Source: Phycisphaerae bacterium
GTDB lineage: Bacteria > Planctomycetota > Phycisphaerae > UBA1845 > UTPLA1
Assembly (NCBI GenBank): GCA_035275405.1
Contig: DATEMU010000003.1
Span: 248,001-312,000 of the forward strand
Reading direction: 5' to 3'
DNA: 64,000 nucleotides
Part shown: piece by piece, positions 1 through 9,300 of the stretch
Position numbering within the stretch: the first letter of the stretch is position 1
How the letters are laid out: each line of letters opens with the position of its first letter
The notes under the pieces: generated by a model
The model's database searches: none
Told to the model about the DNA's origin: nothing
What the model saw: only the letters and a program-made list of their open reading frames with translations
Made by a program: the position numbers and the translations under genes

Positions 1-1
1 G

Positions 2-1921
2 CTGCACAGCGGGATGACGGCGGCGCAGCAACGCAAGGAAGAAGAGACGATCGCCGCGGGGAAGTACCGGCTGGTGTTCGCCGCGCCGGAGCGGATGGTC
101 AATTCCTGGTTTCTGCGACTGATTGAACGGATCAACGTCCGAGCCTTCGCCATCGATGAGGCGCACTGCATCAGCCATTGGGGGCATGACTTCCGACCGG
201 AGTATCGGCAACTGGCCCTGCTCAAGGACCGGTTTCCGAAGGCGAGCATCCATGCCTATACGGCGACGGCGACGGAGCGAGTGCGGCTGGACATTGTCGA
301 GCAGCTTCGGCTTCAGAATCCGGCGATTCTGGTGGGCGATTTCGACCGGCCGAATCTGGTGTTTCGCGTCGTGCCGCGCGTCGACGTGTACAGCCAGGCG
401 CTGGACGTGGTCCGGCGGCACAAGAACCAGGCGGTCATCATCTATTGCATCAGCCGGCGCGACACGGAGGAGATGGCCGCGCATCTGCGGCAGCATGGCT
501 GCAAGGCGGAGCACTATCACGCGGGCATGACGCCCGACGAGCGGCGGCGGACGCAGGAGGCGTTCAGCGAGGAAAAGCTGGACGTGATTGTCGCAACGGT
601 CGCGTTTGGCATGGGGATTGACCGGAGCGATGTGCGGTGCGTGATCCATGCGGCGATGCCGAAGTCGATTGAGCACTATCAGCAGGAAGCGGGCCGCGCC
701 GGGCGCGACGGGTTGGAGGCGGAGTGCGTGCTCTTTTATTCGGCGGCGGACGTGATGCGCTGGGAGTCGCTGATTGAGAAGAGCGCGGCGGAGGCGGAAA
801 ACCCGGAGGAGGTGATCGAGGCCTCCGGAGAGTTGCTGGGGCACATGCAGCGGCTGGCCAGCGGGGCGCGCTGCCGGCATCGGGCGCTGTCGGAGTATTT
901 TGGTCAGGCGTACCCACGGGACAACTGCAATGCGTGCGATGTGTGTCTGGGGGAGATGGAGGAGGTGGCCGAGGCGACGGTCCTGGCGCAGAAGATTCTG
1001 TCGTGCGTGGCACGGGTGGATCAGCGGTTTGGGGCCGGGCATGTCACGGACGTGCTACTGGGGGCGAATACGGACATGATCCGGCGCTGCCGGCACGATC
1101 AGCTCAGCACGTATGGGCTGCTGAAGGAGTCCGACAAGAAGGAACTGACGAATCTGGTGCATCAGCTTGTCGATCAGGGGGTGCTGGTGCGGACGCCCGG
1201 CGATCGACCGATCCTGCAGTTGAACGAGGCCTCGTGGGAGGTCATGCGCGGGCAGCGGGCGGTGCGGTTATGCAAGCCGCGGTCGAAGCCGGTGAAGCGG
1301 GCGCGGATCGATGAGGTTTCGTGGGAGGGCGTAGACGCCGAGTTGTTCGAGAGCCTGCGGCAACTTCGGCACGGCATCGCAAAGGAGCGCGGAGTACCGG
1401 CCTTTGTTATCTTCGGGGATGCGGCGGTGCGGGAGATGGCGCGACGGAGACCCGGGACGTTGGCGGCATTTTCGTGCGTTCCCGGCGTGGGTCAACGCAA
1501 GTTGGCGGACCTGGGCGACCGGTTTGTCGCGCAGATCCGGGCGCACTGCGAAGCGAACGGTCTGAGCCTTGATGAGACGATGACGAGCGCGCCGCCCCGG
1601 CCGACGAGCAAGATCAGCCCGTCACGTTTGGCGGCGCAGGAGATGTTTCGGCAGGGGGCGTCGATTGAGACCGTGATGGCGGCCCTCGGCCGGGCCCGCA
1701 GCACGACGTCGGAGTATCTCGCCGAATTCATCATGCAGACGGCGCCGGCGAGTATTGAGGCGTGGGTGGACCGGCAGACGTATGCCCGCGTGGCGAATGC
1801 GGTTCGGCAGGTCGGGGCGGGACCGCTCAAGCCCGTTTTTGAAAAACTGGATGGGCAGGTTCCCTACGACACCATCCGGCTGGTCGCGCGGCACTTGGAG
1901 ACGGTGGGAGATGCGACCTAG
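2..1921 (+). CDS. recQ: ATP-dependent DNA helicase RecQ (5' end outside window)
   Basis: 3'-5' superfamily 2 helicase for recombination and fork repair. The frame is open to the window edge and the four codons before the first ATG (position 14) still read like RecQ, so the Walker A part is lost only to the window boundary. Counting from that ATG: DEAHCISHWGHDFRPEY (residues 48-64, motif II plus the RecQ aromatic loop), the second RecA domain with HYQQEAGRAGRDG (motif VI, about 221-233), a zinc site C287/C305/C308/C311, a winged-helix RQC domain, an HRDC domain (about 445-520), and a C-terminal helix-turn-helix extension (about 540-635) of the kind found in some RecQ proteins. It ends just before a palindromic repeat and converges on the next gene. 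Identification is secure. Confidence 0.95.
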   Translation: MHSGMTAAQQRKEEETIAAGKYRLVFAAPERMVNSWFLRLIERINVRAFAIDEAHCISHWGHDFRPEYRQLALLKDRFPKASIHAYTATATERVRLDIVEQLRLQNPAILVGDFDRPNLVFRVVPRVDVYSQALDVVRRHKNQAVIIYCISRRDTEEMAAHLRQHGCKAEHYHAGMTPDERRRTQEAFSEEKLDVIVATVAFGMGIDRSDVRCVIHAAMPKSIEHYQQEAGRAGRDGLEAECVLFYSAADVMRWESLIEKSAAEAENPEEVIEASGELLGHMQRLASGARCRHRALSEYFGQAYPRDNCNACDVCLGEMEEVAEATVLAQKILSCVARVDQRFGAGHVTDVLLGANTDMIRRCRHDQLSTYGLLKESDKKELTNLVHQLVDQGVLVRTPGDRPILQLNEASWEVMRGQRAVRLCKPRSKPVKRARIDEVSWEGVDAELFESLRQLRHGIAKERGVPAFVIFGDAAVREMARRRPGTLAAFSCVPGVGQRKLADLGDRFVAQIRAHCEANGLSLDETMTSAPPRPTSKISPSRLAAQEMFRQGASIETVMAALGRARSTTSEYLAEFIMQTAPASIEAWVDRQTYARVANAVRQVGAGPLKPVFEKLDGQVPYDTIRLVARHLETVGDAT

Positions 1922-1952
1922 TGTGATGGCTCTGTTGAACGCGCGGGATCAG

Positions 1953-2018
1953 GGGTGGGTCGCCGCGGCGACTTGGACATGTGCTCCACGGCCTCGCTGC
2001 TGCGAGACCGTGCCACCC
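1953..2018. repeat. Palindromic intergenic repeat, copy 1 (degenerate left arm)
   Basis: The right arm reads CACGGCC, then the small hairpin CTCGC-TGCT-GCGAG, then AGACCGTGCCA (1987-2015). The left arm keeps only a small hairpin (GTCGC-CGCG-GCGAC, 1959-1972). The right arm matches the right arm of the element at 49257-49325 with the same order of parts, including the TGCT loop. It sits between two convergent genes and may help terminate both. Confidence 0.7.
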
Positions 2019-2041
2019 GAAATGTCAACTTAGACGGACTA

Positions 2042-3844
2042 CTAAGGCGAAGGCAAATTGGTGGCTGTTGCCCCGGACTTTTTCGCCGGGACCCAGTCGA
2101 TGTAGCCGATCATCATTTCTTCCCAGGTCTGCTCGCCCCATTTGACCGGCTTGGTTGGATCGGGGTTGTCGTAGTTCTTGTCCGAGTTGTCAAAGAGGGC
2201 GATGCACTCGATCTTCGTGCCCTTGGTCAGGAGCAGCGGCTTTTTGAGGATGTAGGACTCCTGCCAGTTGAAGTCGTAGTTGGTGACGGAGAGGAGGGGC
2301 TTTTGCGTCCCGTCGGGCTGGTGGAGGATGTACTTCCAGGATTTTCCGCGGGTGTGCATGTGGGGGAAGAAGGAGAGCACCTCGATGTCCTCTGAGGGCG
2401 CGAACTCCGAGCGGACTTCAAAATCGGCCGCCTTCGCGGGGATCTCGAAGCCCATGTTATAGATGCCGCGCGTTCCGACCTCGCGGTCGATCGGCCCCTT
2501 GGCGAACTTCAGGCCGATGCTCGAGAGATCGCGCTGGGCCTTGCCATTGGTGGTGTAGTGCAGTTGGAGGATGATTTTCGCGCCGGCGGGGAGCTTCTTG
2601 GCGCAGCCCTCCGGGAATATGGAGGGCGTGTCGCCGGGGACGGTCGCGCAGAGGAAGCCCTCTTCGAGGCCAAGCTGACCGGACGGGCGGACGCCTTTTT
2701 TCTTTCCATCCTGAATGAACGCCAGGACGTGATGGACGACCTCGGGCGAGCCGGGGTGCGCCTCCATGGCGACGATCCACTTGTCCTCCTTGTAGTCGGT
2801 TTGTATCTCGAAGTACTTGTACTCAACAGTGCCGTCCTTGGGGACGAGGAAGGACTCCTTCATTGTAAAGACGCGGTCGGGCTTGCCGATGCGCCACTGC
2901 TTGGGCCACTTCTTGGGGGCGGGCTCCTTCTTCGCGTCGCCGCGGGGCATGCCGCCGGCGATCCAGGCGAGCAGGGTGTCTTTTTCTTTTTTCGAGAGCT
3001 TGCGTTCGTTGAGGAAGTGACCGTCAAAGTCGGCGTCGGCGTTCCAGGGCGGCATTTGATCGTTGCGCACCACCGAGTCAATCATGGCGGCCCAGCCGGT
3101 CACCTGGTCGTAGCCGATCAGCGAGAAGGGGCCGACCTGACCGGGGCGGTGGCAGCTTACGCAATTCTCCTCGACGATTTTGGCGACGTGGGAGGCGTAG
3201 GTGTACTTTGACCCGCCCTTTTTTGATCCTTTCTTGGGGGCGGCGCGCGTAATGAGGCAGCCGGGGGCGGCGGTGCGGGCGGTATGCGGGTCCTTGCCCT
3301 TGAGGGCTGCCTCGATGGCGAGCTGCAAGTACTTGAACCGCGGTTTGTCGCGCTTCTCGCCGACAGAATACTGATCATCCACCATGCCGCGATAACGGAT
3401 GACGTTGTCCTTGTCGATGACGAAGACTTCGGTGGAGGTCTTCGCGTCGAGAAACTGCGTGAGTTCCTGGTTCTTATCGTGGAGCATGGGGAATTCGATG
3501 CCGCGCGATGTAGCCTCCTTCGCGATCGCCTTGCGCGCATCCTGGGGATTGGCATTGACGCCGACGAAGACGACGCCCTTGGAGGCGTATTTCTTCTGCA
3601 TCTCGGCGAGCCGCGGGGCGTAGCGCTGACTGATCGGGCAGCCCAGTCCCGTGTAGGCGATGACGAGGACCTTGCCCTTATGGAACTTCAGGAGGCTGAC
3701 CTCCTTGCCGTTCATGTCGCGGAGTTTCACGTCGGTGAGTTTTTCGTGGATGCGATCGATGGGGGAGGCGGAGGTGAAAACAGCCGCTGTGACTGCAACG
3801 ATGATTGCGGTAACAATGACTCGTGGGATGAGGGGCCGATTCAT
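2042..3844 (-). CDS. Redoxin / cytochrome c / copper type II monooxygenase fusion protein, exported
   Basis: A three-domain periplasmic oxidoreductase. The start is placed at the second ATG (MNRPLI) because GGAGGA lies 7 bases before it; the first ATG at 3859 has no ribosome site. Numbered from the longer start: signal/anchor helix at about 11-30, redoxin (AhpC/TSA-like) domain about 35-190 with CPxS at C74, a c-type heme site C233-V-S-C-H237, and a C-terminal PHM-type domain. All expected copper ligands of peptidylglycine alpha-hydroxylating monooxygenase are visible: H376-H377 and H434 for CuH, and H500-x-H502 and M582 or M583 for CuM. The fusion suggests that electrons pass from a thiol or heme to a copper hydroxylase. 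The substrate is unknown. Similar fusions are, from memory, common in Planctomycetes and Acidobacteria. Confidence 0.85.
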   Translation of the reverse strand: MNRPLIPRVIVTAIIVAVTAAVFTSASPIDRIHEKLTDVKLRDMNGKEVSLLKFHKGKVLVIAYTGLGCPISQRYAPRLAEMQKKYASKGVVFVGVNANPQDARKAIAKEATSRGIEFPMLHDKNQELTQFLDAKTSTEVFVIDKDNVIRYRGMVDDQYSVGEKRDKPRFKYLQLAIEAALKGKDPHTARTAAPGCLITRAAPKKGSKKGGSKYTYASHVAKIVEENCVSCHRPGQVGPFSLIGYDQVTGWAAMIDSVVRNDQMPPWNADADFDGHFLNERKLSKKEKDTLLAWIAGGMPRGDAKKEPAPKKWPKQWRIGKPDRVFTMKESFLVPKDGTVEYKYFEIQTDYKEDKWIVAMEAHPGSPEVVHHVLAFIQDGKKKGVRPSGQLGLEEGFLCATVPGDTPSIFPEGCAKKLPAGAKIILQLHYTTNGKAQRDLSSIGLKFAKGPIDREVGTRGIYNMGFEIPAKAADFEVRSEFAPSEDIEVLSFFPHMHTRGKSWKYILHQPDGTQKPLLSVTNYDFNWQESYILKKPLLLTKGTKIECIALFDNSDKNYDNPDPTKPVKWGEQTWEEMMIGYIDWVPAKKSGATATNLPSP

Positions 3845-4103
3845 GGCAGCGTCCTCCATTCAATAATGTAGCCGGCCGACACTGAAGCATACTCTACCAC
3901 AAAACCAGCCGCGAAATCGATAGTGCGCTCAGGTCGTCTGGGGCGGGGTTTTTCTCGTCAACCGGTAACAGAAACGGGGCGTGAGGACCGTGGGGCAAGG
4001 CCGTTCATTCATGACTAGGAGCGAGCCGAATCCCATCTTTCGCGGGCGATCAGTGCCCGGTACGCTTCCGCTCTGTATTACCGAGGTTGGGAGACTTCGC
4101 GCT

Positions 4104-5024
4104 ATGTCGTCGGCCGTTGAGATTCAAGGCGTTACCAAGACTTTCGGCGAGGTTGTTGCCGTCAACGATCTGTCGCTGACCGTGCCGACCGGGAGCGTGT
4201 ATGGCTTCATCGGGCCGAACGGGTCGGGGAAGACCACTACGCTGCGGATGATCATGCGTATCCTGCACCCCGATTGCGGGGCGCTGCGGGTGCTTGGCGA
4301 GGATGCGACGCAGAGCGCGGCGGCGTCGGATCGGATCGGGTACCTGCCGGAAGAGCGCGGACTGTATCGCAAGATGGTGGTCGGCGAGGTGCTGCGGTTC
4401 TACGCGGAGCTGAAGGGGATGCGCGATTGTGAGGCGGCGATCGACGAGTGGCTTGCGCGCGTCGGACTCGCGGATTACAAGAAGAAAAAAGTGGAGGCGC
4501 TGTCCAAGGGGATGTCGCAGAAGGTGCAATTCATCGCGACGGTCCTGCACCGACCGGAGCTGATCATTCTCGATGAGCCGTTCAGCGGGCTGGACCCCGT
4601 GAATATGGAGTCGATCAAAGACGCGGTCCTGGATTTGAAGCGGGGCGGGGCGACGGTGATCTTTTCGACGCATGACATGGATGTCGCCGAGAAGATGTGC
4701 GATTTCATTTTCATGATCTTCAAGGGGCGGAAGGTGCTGGACGGGACGCTGGAGGAGATCAAGCGGAAGTACGGGAACGACACGCTGCGGGTGCGAATGT
4801 CGGGCAATGGGCATGGCTTCGGCACACTGGCCGGCGTGGACCGGGTGAACGACTTTGGGCGGTTTCAGGAACTGCGGATGACCAGTGGCGCGGACCCGCA
4901 GGCGATTCTGCGGCAGCTTTCGGGGGCCGGGCGGATCGAGCATTTCGAGATCGCCCAGCCGTCGCTGCACGATATTTTCGTCCGCATCGCCGGGCCCGAG
5001 GCCCAGGGAGAGAGCCGTGCGTAA
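4104..5024 (+). CDS. ABC exporter ATP-binding protein, NatA type
   Basis: The ATPase of a two-gene exporter. Residues 37-44 (GPNGSGKT) form Walker A, LIILDEP (153-159) Walker B, and LSKGMSQK (133-140) is a variant of the LSGGQ signature. YLPEERGLY after the Q-loop and a C-terminal domain like DUF4162 are typical of the NatA/Na+-exporter branch. ATG 4104 is chosen because homology begins there and GGGAG precedes it by 10 bases; an upstream ATG at 3981 would add 41 residues unlike the family. The stop overlaps the GTG start of the permease gene, so the two are translationally coupled. Whether it exports Na+, an antibiotic or another solute cannot be told from the sequence. Confidence 0.9.
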   Translation: MSSAVEIQGVTKTFGEVVAVNDLSLTVPTGSVYGFIGPNGSGKTTTLRMIMRILHPDCGALRVLGEDATQSAAASDRIGYLPEERGLYRKMVVGEVLRFYAELKGMRDCEAAIDEWLARVGLADYKKKKVEALSKGMSQKVQFIATVLHRPELIILDEPFSGLDPVNMESIKDAVLDLKRGGATVIFSTHDMDVAEKMCDFIFMIFKGRKVLDGTLEEIKRKYGNDTLRVRMSGNGHGFGTLAGVDRVNDFGRFQELRMTSGADPQAILRQLSGAGRIEHFEIAQPSLHDIFVRIAGPEAQGESRA

Positions 5025-6327
5025 GATCTGGACCGTGGCGGCCCGCGAGTATCGCGCGACGATCAAGACGAAGACGTTCGTCATCGCGATCGTCCTGATG
5101 CCGGTGTTCATGGGCGGCGGCCTGGCCATGACGAAGCTGACCAAAGGAAAGCTCGATACGGGGGTTAAGCGGATCGGGGTGGTCGATCGGTCCGGCAAGA
5201 TGTTCGCAGCGCTGGAGCAGGCCGTCGAGAAGCACAACACCGTGGACATTGTGGACGAGACGACAAAGAAATTGACGGGGCCGAAATACGCCCTGGAGAA
5301 TGTTGCGCCTGAAGCGGAAAGCGATGCGCAGCTCCTGGCCCTGTCGGAGCGGGTCAACAAGAAAGAACTGTTTGCCTTTGTTGAGGTGGGGGCGAAGGTG
5401 CTGGAGGGCGGGCCGGACTCGCCGGAGACGATGATCCGGTATTTTTCCAACCAGCCGACTTACGACGAGATTCGGCGGTGGCTAAGCCGGAGCGTGAGCG
5501 AGCGCGTGCAATCGGTGCGGCTGAAGGAGGCGGGGCTGGACCCGGCGATTGTGAACCGGGCAATGCAGCCGGTCGAAGTGGACAGCATGGGGCTTTATAC
5601 GCGCGCCGCGGACGGGCGGGTTAAGCAGGCGGAGCGGACGAATTTCGGCGTGGCGTTCGGCGTGCCGTTCGGCCTGATGATGCTCATGTTCACGGCGATC
5701 ATGATGACGACGCAGCCGATGCTGATGGGGGTGCTGGAAGAAAAGATGCAGCGGATTTCGGAGGTGCTGCTGGGGTCGATCCGGCCGGGCGAACTGATGT
5801 TTGGAAAGCTCCTCGGCCATGTCGGCGTGGCGACGACGCTGGTGGCGTTTTACATGGTTGGCGGGCTGTTCGTCGCGAACCAATACGGGATGAGCGATCT
5901 TGTACCGACGCATTTAATTGTGTGGTTTGTCGTGTTTCAGTCGCTGGCGATCTTCATGTACGGGGCGATGTTCCTGGCCTGTGGGGCGTGTTGCAGCGAC
6001 ACCCGCGAGGCCCATAACCTCGTTCTGCCGCTGATGCTCCCGCTCATGATCCCGATGTTCGCCTTGGGCAGCATTATCGAAAATCCGCATAGCACGTTCG
6101 CCACGTGGCTCTCGTTGTTTCCACCGGCCACGCCGATGCTGATTGTGATGCGCATGGCGATGCCGCCGGCCGTGGCGTCGTGGCAGATCATTGCCGGAAT
6201 GCTGGGCACGATTGCGGCGACGGCGTTTTGCGTCTGGGCGGCAGGGCGGATTTTCCGCGTCGGGCTGCTGATGCAGGGCAAGCCGCCGAAACTTACGGAT
6301 CTGGCGAAATGGGTCGTGCGCGGCTGA
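5017..6327 (+). CDS. ABC-2 type exporter permease, NatB type
   Basis: Membrane partner of the preceding ATPase. The start is GTG 5017, which overlaps the ATPase stop and has AGGGAG upstream; translation begins VRKIWTVAAREY, the usual NatB opening. One N-terminal membrane helix (about residues 22-40) is followed by a long extracytoplasmic loop of about 170 residues, then five helices in the C-terminal half. This is the topology of NatB and other ABC-2 exporters with a large outer domain. The gene ends just before a heptamer repeat. Confidence 0.88.
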   Translation: MRKIWTVAAREYRATIKTKTFVIAIVLMPVFMGGGLAMTKLTKGKLDTGVKRIGVVDRSGKMFAALEQAVEKHNTVDIVDETTKKLTGPKYALENVAPEAESDAQLLALSERVNKKELFAFVEVGAKVLEGGPDSPETMIRYFSNQPTYDEIRRWLSRSVSERVQSVRLKEAGLDPAIVNRAMQPVEVDSMGLYTRAADGRVKQAERTNFGVAFGVPFGLMMLMFTAIMMTTQPMLMGVLEEKMQRISEVLLGSIRPGELMFGKLLGHVGVATTLVAFYMVGGLFVANQYGMSDLVPTHLIVWFVVFQSLAIFMYGAMFLACGACCSDTREAHNLVLPLMLPLMIPMFALGSIIENPHSTFATWLSLFPPATPMLIVMRMAMPPAVASWQIIAGMLGTIAATAFCVWAAGRIFRVGLLMQGKPPKLTDLAKWVVRG

Positions 6328-6335
6328 CGCCAAAT

Positions 6336-6363
6336 TCGGAAGTCGGAAGTCGGAAAGCGGAAT
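6336..6363. repeat. Heptamer tandem repeat (TCGGAAG)n
   Basis: Three consecutive TCGGAAG/A units (6336-6356) followed by a related GCGGAAT, in the 53-bp gap between the convergent permease and secA genes. The 7-bp period recalls the heptanucleotide short tandem repeats described in cyanobacteria, and the same period recurs near 31.1 kb. Confidence 0.75.
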
Positions 6364-6380
6364 GAAGAGCCGCGCTCGCC

Positions 6381-9300
6381 CTATTTCCCCTTTCCGTGAC
6401 ACTGCTTGTATTTCTTGCCACTCCCACAGGGGCACGGCGCGTTACGGCCGACCTTGGGCTCCTCGCGGCGAATCTGTTCGACCTTCTGTTCGCCCTGGGC
6501 CTGCATGGCCGCCGCGCGGTCCTGTTCGACGTTGCCGGAGAAGCCCTGGTTGGTCGCGTCAGCGTGGCGGGCGGCGCCGATCTGGTAGCGGCTTTGCAGG
6601 ACGGACTCATCGGCGAGGCGGGCCTTGAAGATGATGCTCGTCACCTTGTCGTGGATGGCGTCCATCATCTCCTGGAACATCTGGAAGCCTTCGCGCTTGT
6701 AGGCGATCTTGGGGTCCTGCTCGGCGAAGCCGCGGAGTCCGATCGACTCCTTGAGCTGGTCGATCGAGTGCATGTGGTCTTTCCAGGCCTGGTCGTAGAT
6801 CTGGAGCATCACGTAGCGCTCGAGCGTCGTCAGTTCGCGGCGGAGGAGGTCGCGGCCGAAGGTGAGCAGCGCCTGCTTGCGATCCGGTGCGGCGTCGTAG
6901 GTCGTCTGGTCGAAGGCCGGGCCGAATCGTTTTCGCGCCCATTCGCCGAGATCGTCGTTTTCCGACTGCGCCCGGTCGATTTCGGCCTGGAGGCGGCCAT
7001 TCTGCGAATAGTCGCGGTTCAGGCCGATGAGCTCCTCGGCGAGTTCCTTTACGGTGCGGCCGCGGACTTGGTCGATGGACCAGCCGAGATTGAATTTGAG
7101 GTTAACCCAGTTGGCGAGGTTGTCGGCGGCATAAGCGTTGTCGATGGAATCGCCCAGGACCGTGCGCTCCAGGATCCATTCGACGGGGTAGCGGACCTCG
7201 CGCTCGCGGTAGGCCTTGCGGATGCCCTCGCGCAGGCGGGCGATGATCTGATCGTCCGGAACGTCCTTGAACGAATCCGCCGGAAGATCGACGCCGAATT
7301 TCTGGCGGGCCCACTGGATGAGCGACATCATGCCGAAGTCGGGCTCGAGGATGCGCTCGACAGGGGACAGATCGGCTTCGTCGATTTTTTGATGGGCCGA
7401 TTCGATCAGGTGTGCGACGACCTCCTCGGACGGCATGTCGCGAAGTTGATTCTGCGTCAGCTTGGAACCGAATCGAGTCGAGGCCCACTGAGACAGACCG
7501 CGGATGTCCCATTGCTGTGGATCGAGGTCGGGGTCGAGGTATTCACCGACCGTCATTTTGATCTGGCTCTCGATGTCCTGCTTAGCGTCCTCGCGGATGC
7601 TGCGCTGGGTGGCGGCGGCGTCGTGAGAGTCGATGGCCTTCGGCTCCAGATTGACCTCCAGCGTGCCGCGGACCCAGTCGCAGACGCACTTGGCCCCATA
7701 CATCGGGTCGAGAAATTTCTTGCCGGCGGCGGTGATCGTCTCGTCGATCATCTTCCAGATCATCTCGACGAGCCGCGCGGACTTGCCGGGGCGGGCGGCG
7801 CTGAGAATCTGCTGGCGCTGGGAATAAAAGACCTGGCGCTGGTGGTCGAGTACTTCGTCGTATTCGAGCAGGTGCTTGCGCTGGGAGAAGTTCTTCTCCT
7901 CGACCTTTTTCTGGGCACGCTCGATGCCCTTGTTGAGGCTGCGCGCCTCCATGGACATGCCCTCCTCAAAGCCCATGCGCTCGAGCATCTTGAGGGTCCA
8001 TTCGCCCATGAACATCTTGAGCAGATCGTCGCCGAGGGAGAGGAAAAATCTGCTGGAGCCGGGATCGCCCTGGCGACCGGAGCGGCCGCGGAGCTGGTTG
8101 TCAATACGGCGGGATTCATGGCGCTCCGTGCCGATGATGTGCAGACCGCAGGGGGTGCTCACGGGGCAGACCTTGCGGCCGAGTTCGGGGAAGCGCGGGT
8201 CGATCTTGGGCTTCCAGCAGTGGGCGCAGTTGGTCTTGGGGTCGTAGTCGGGACAATGGATGCAGCACTTGGTGCCAATGACGCCGGGTTCGTGCCAACC
8301 GGACGCCCGCGAATGGCCGCCGGCGGGGGGACCGAGGTCTCCGATGCACTTTTCATAGACGACGCCCTGCTGAAGCTTGATGTCTGTGCCGCGACCGGCC
8401 ATGTTCGTGGCGATGGTGACGTTGCCGACCGGCTCCTTATCTTTGCCCCGCGTGGACTCGTGGCGTTCACCGGCCTTTTTTACAATCTCGGCCTCACGGG
8501 CATGCTGTTTGGCGTTGAGGACTTCGTGCTCAATGCCGTACTTGCGGGTGAGCAGGTTGGAGAGCTTTTCGGAGTTCTCAATGGAAATCGTGCCGACGAG
8601 GACCGGCCGGCCGCGGGCGAGGTCGCCCATCGCGTCGTCGTAGGCCTCGGGCATTAATTCGCCATGGCCTTCACCGTCTTTGAATTCGGCCAGGGCCTTT
8701 TCGATTTTGTCGGTTGGCTTGCCCTGATTCTTTTGGACCGACAGCAGATTGCGCAGGACCGGCTCCAGTACGAACGGATCACTCGAGCGGCCCTTGGTAT
8801 GGATATCGTGAATCTCCTCGACGATGGCGTTGTACTTGTCGTCGACCGTCTTGTAGATGCGGTCGTGACAGTCCACACGATTGACCGGCCGGTTCGTGGG
8901 GATGGACACGACCTCCAGCTTGTAGATCTTCATGAATTCGTCGGCCTCGGTCATGGCCGTGCCGGTCATGCCGGCGATCTTTGAATAGAGCTTGAAGAAG
9001 TTCTGGATGGTGATGGTGGCGAGGGTCTGGCTTTCTTCTTTGACCTTTACGGCTTCCTTGGCCTCGACGGCCTGATGCAGGCCATCGGACCATTGGCGGC
9101 CGTGCATGAGGCGGCCGGTGAATTGGTCGACGATGATCACCTCGCCGTCCTTGACGACGTAGTCCACGTCTTTTTCGTAGGTGGCATGGGCGCGGACCGA
9201 GTTTTCGATCAAATGCGGCCATTCCATGTTCGCACCGACGTAGAGCGAGCCGACTCCGAGTTGTTCCTGGGCAAGGGTGATCCCGTCGTGGGTGACGCTG

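Noticed and set aside
6396..8657. 753-codon open frame on the plus strand opposite secA
   Set aside because: It is the mirror of a GC-rich real gene; its protein is low-complexity and matches no family, while the minus strand encodes SecA with all motifs.
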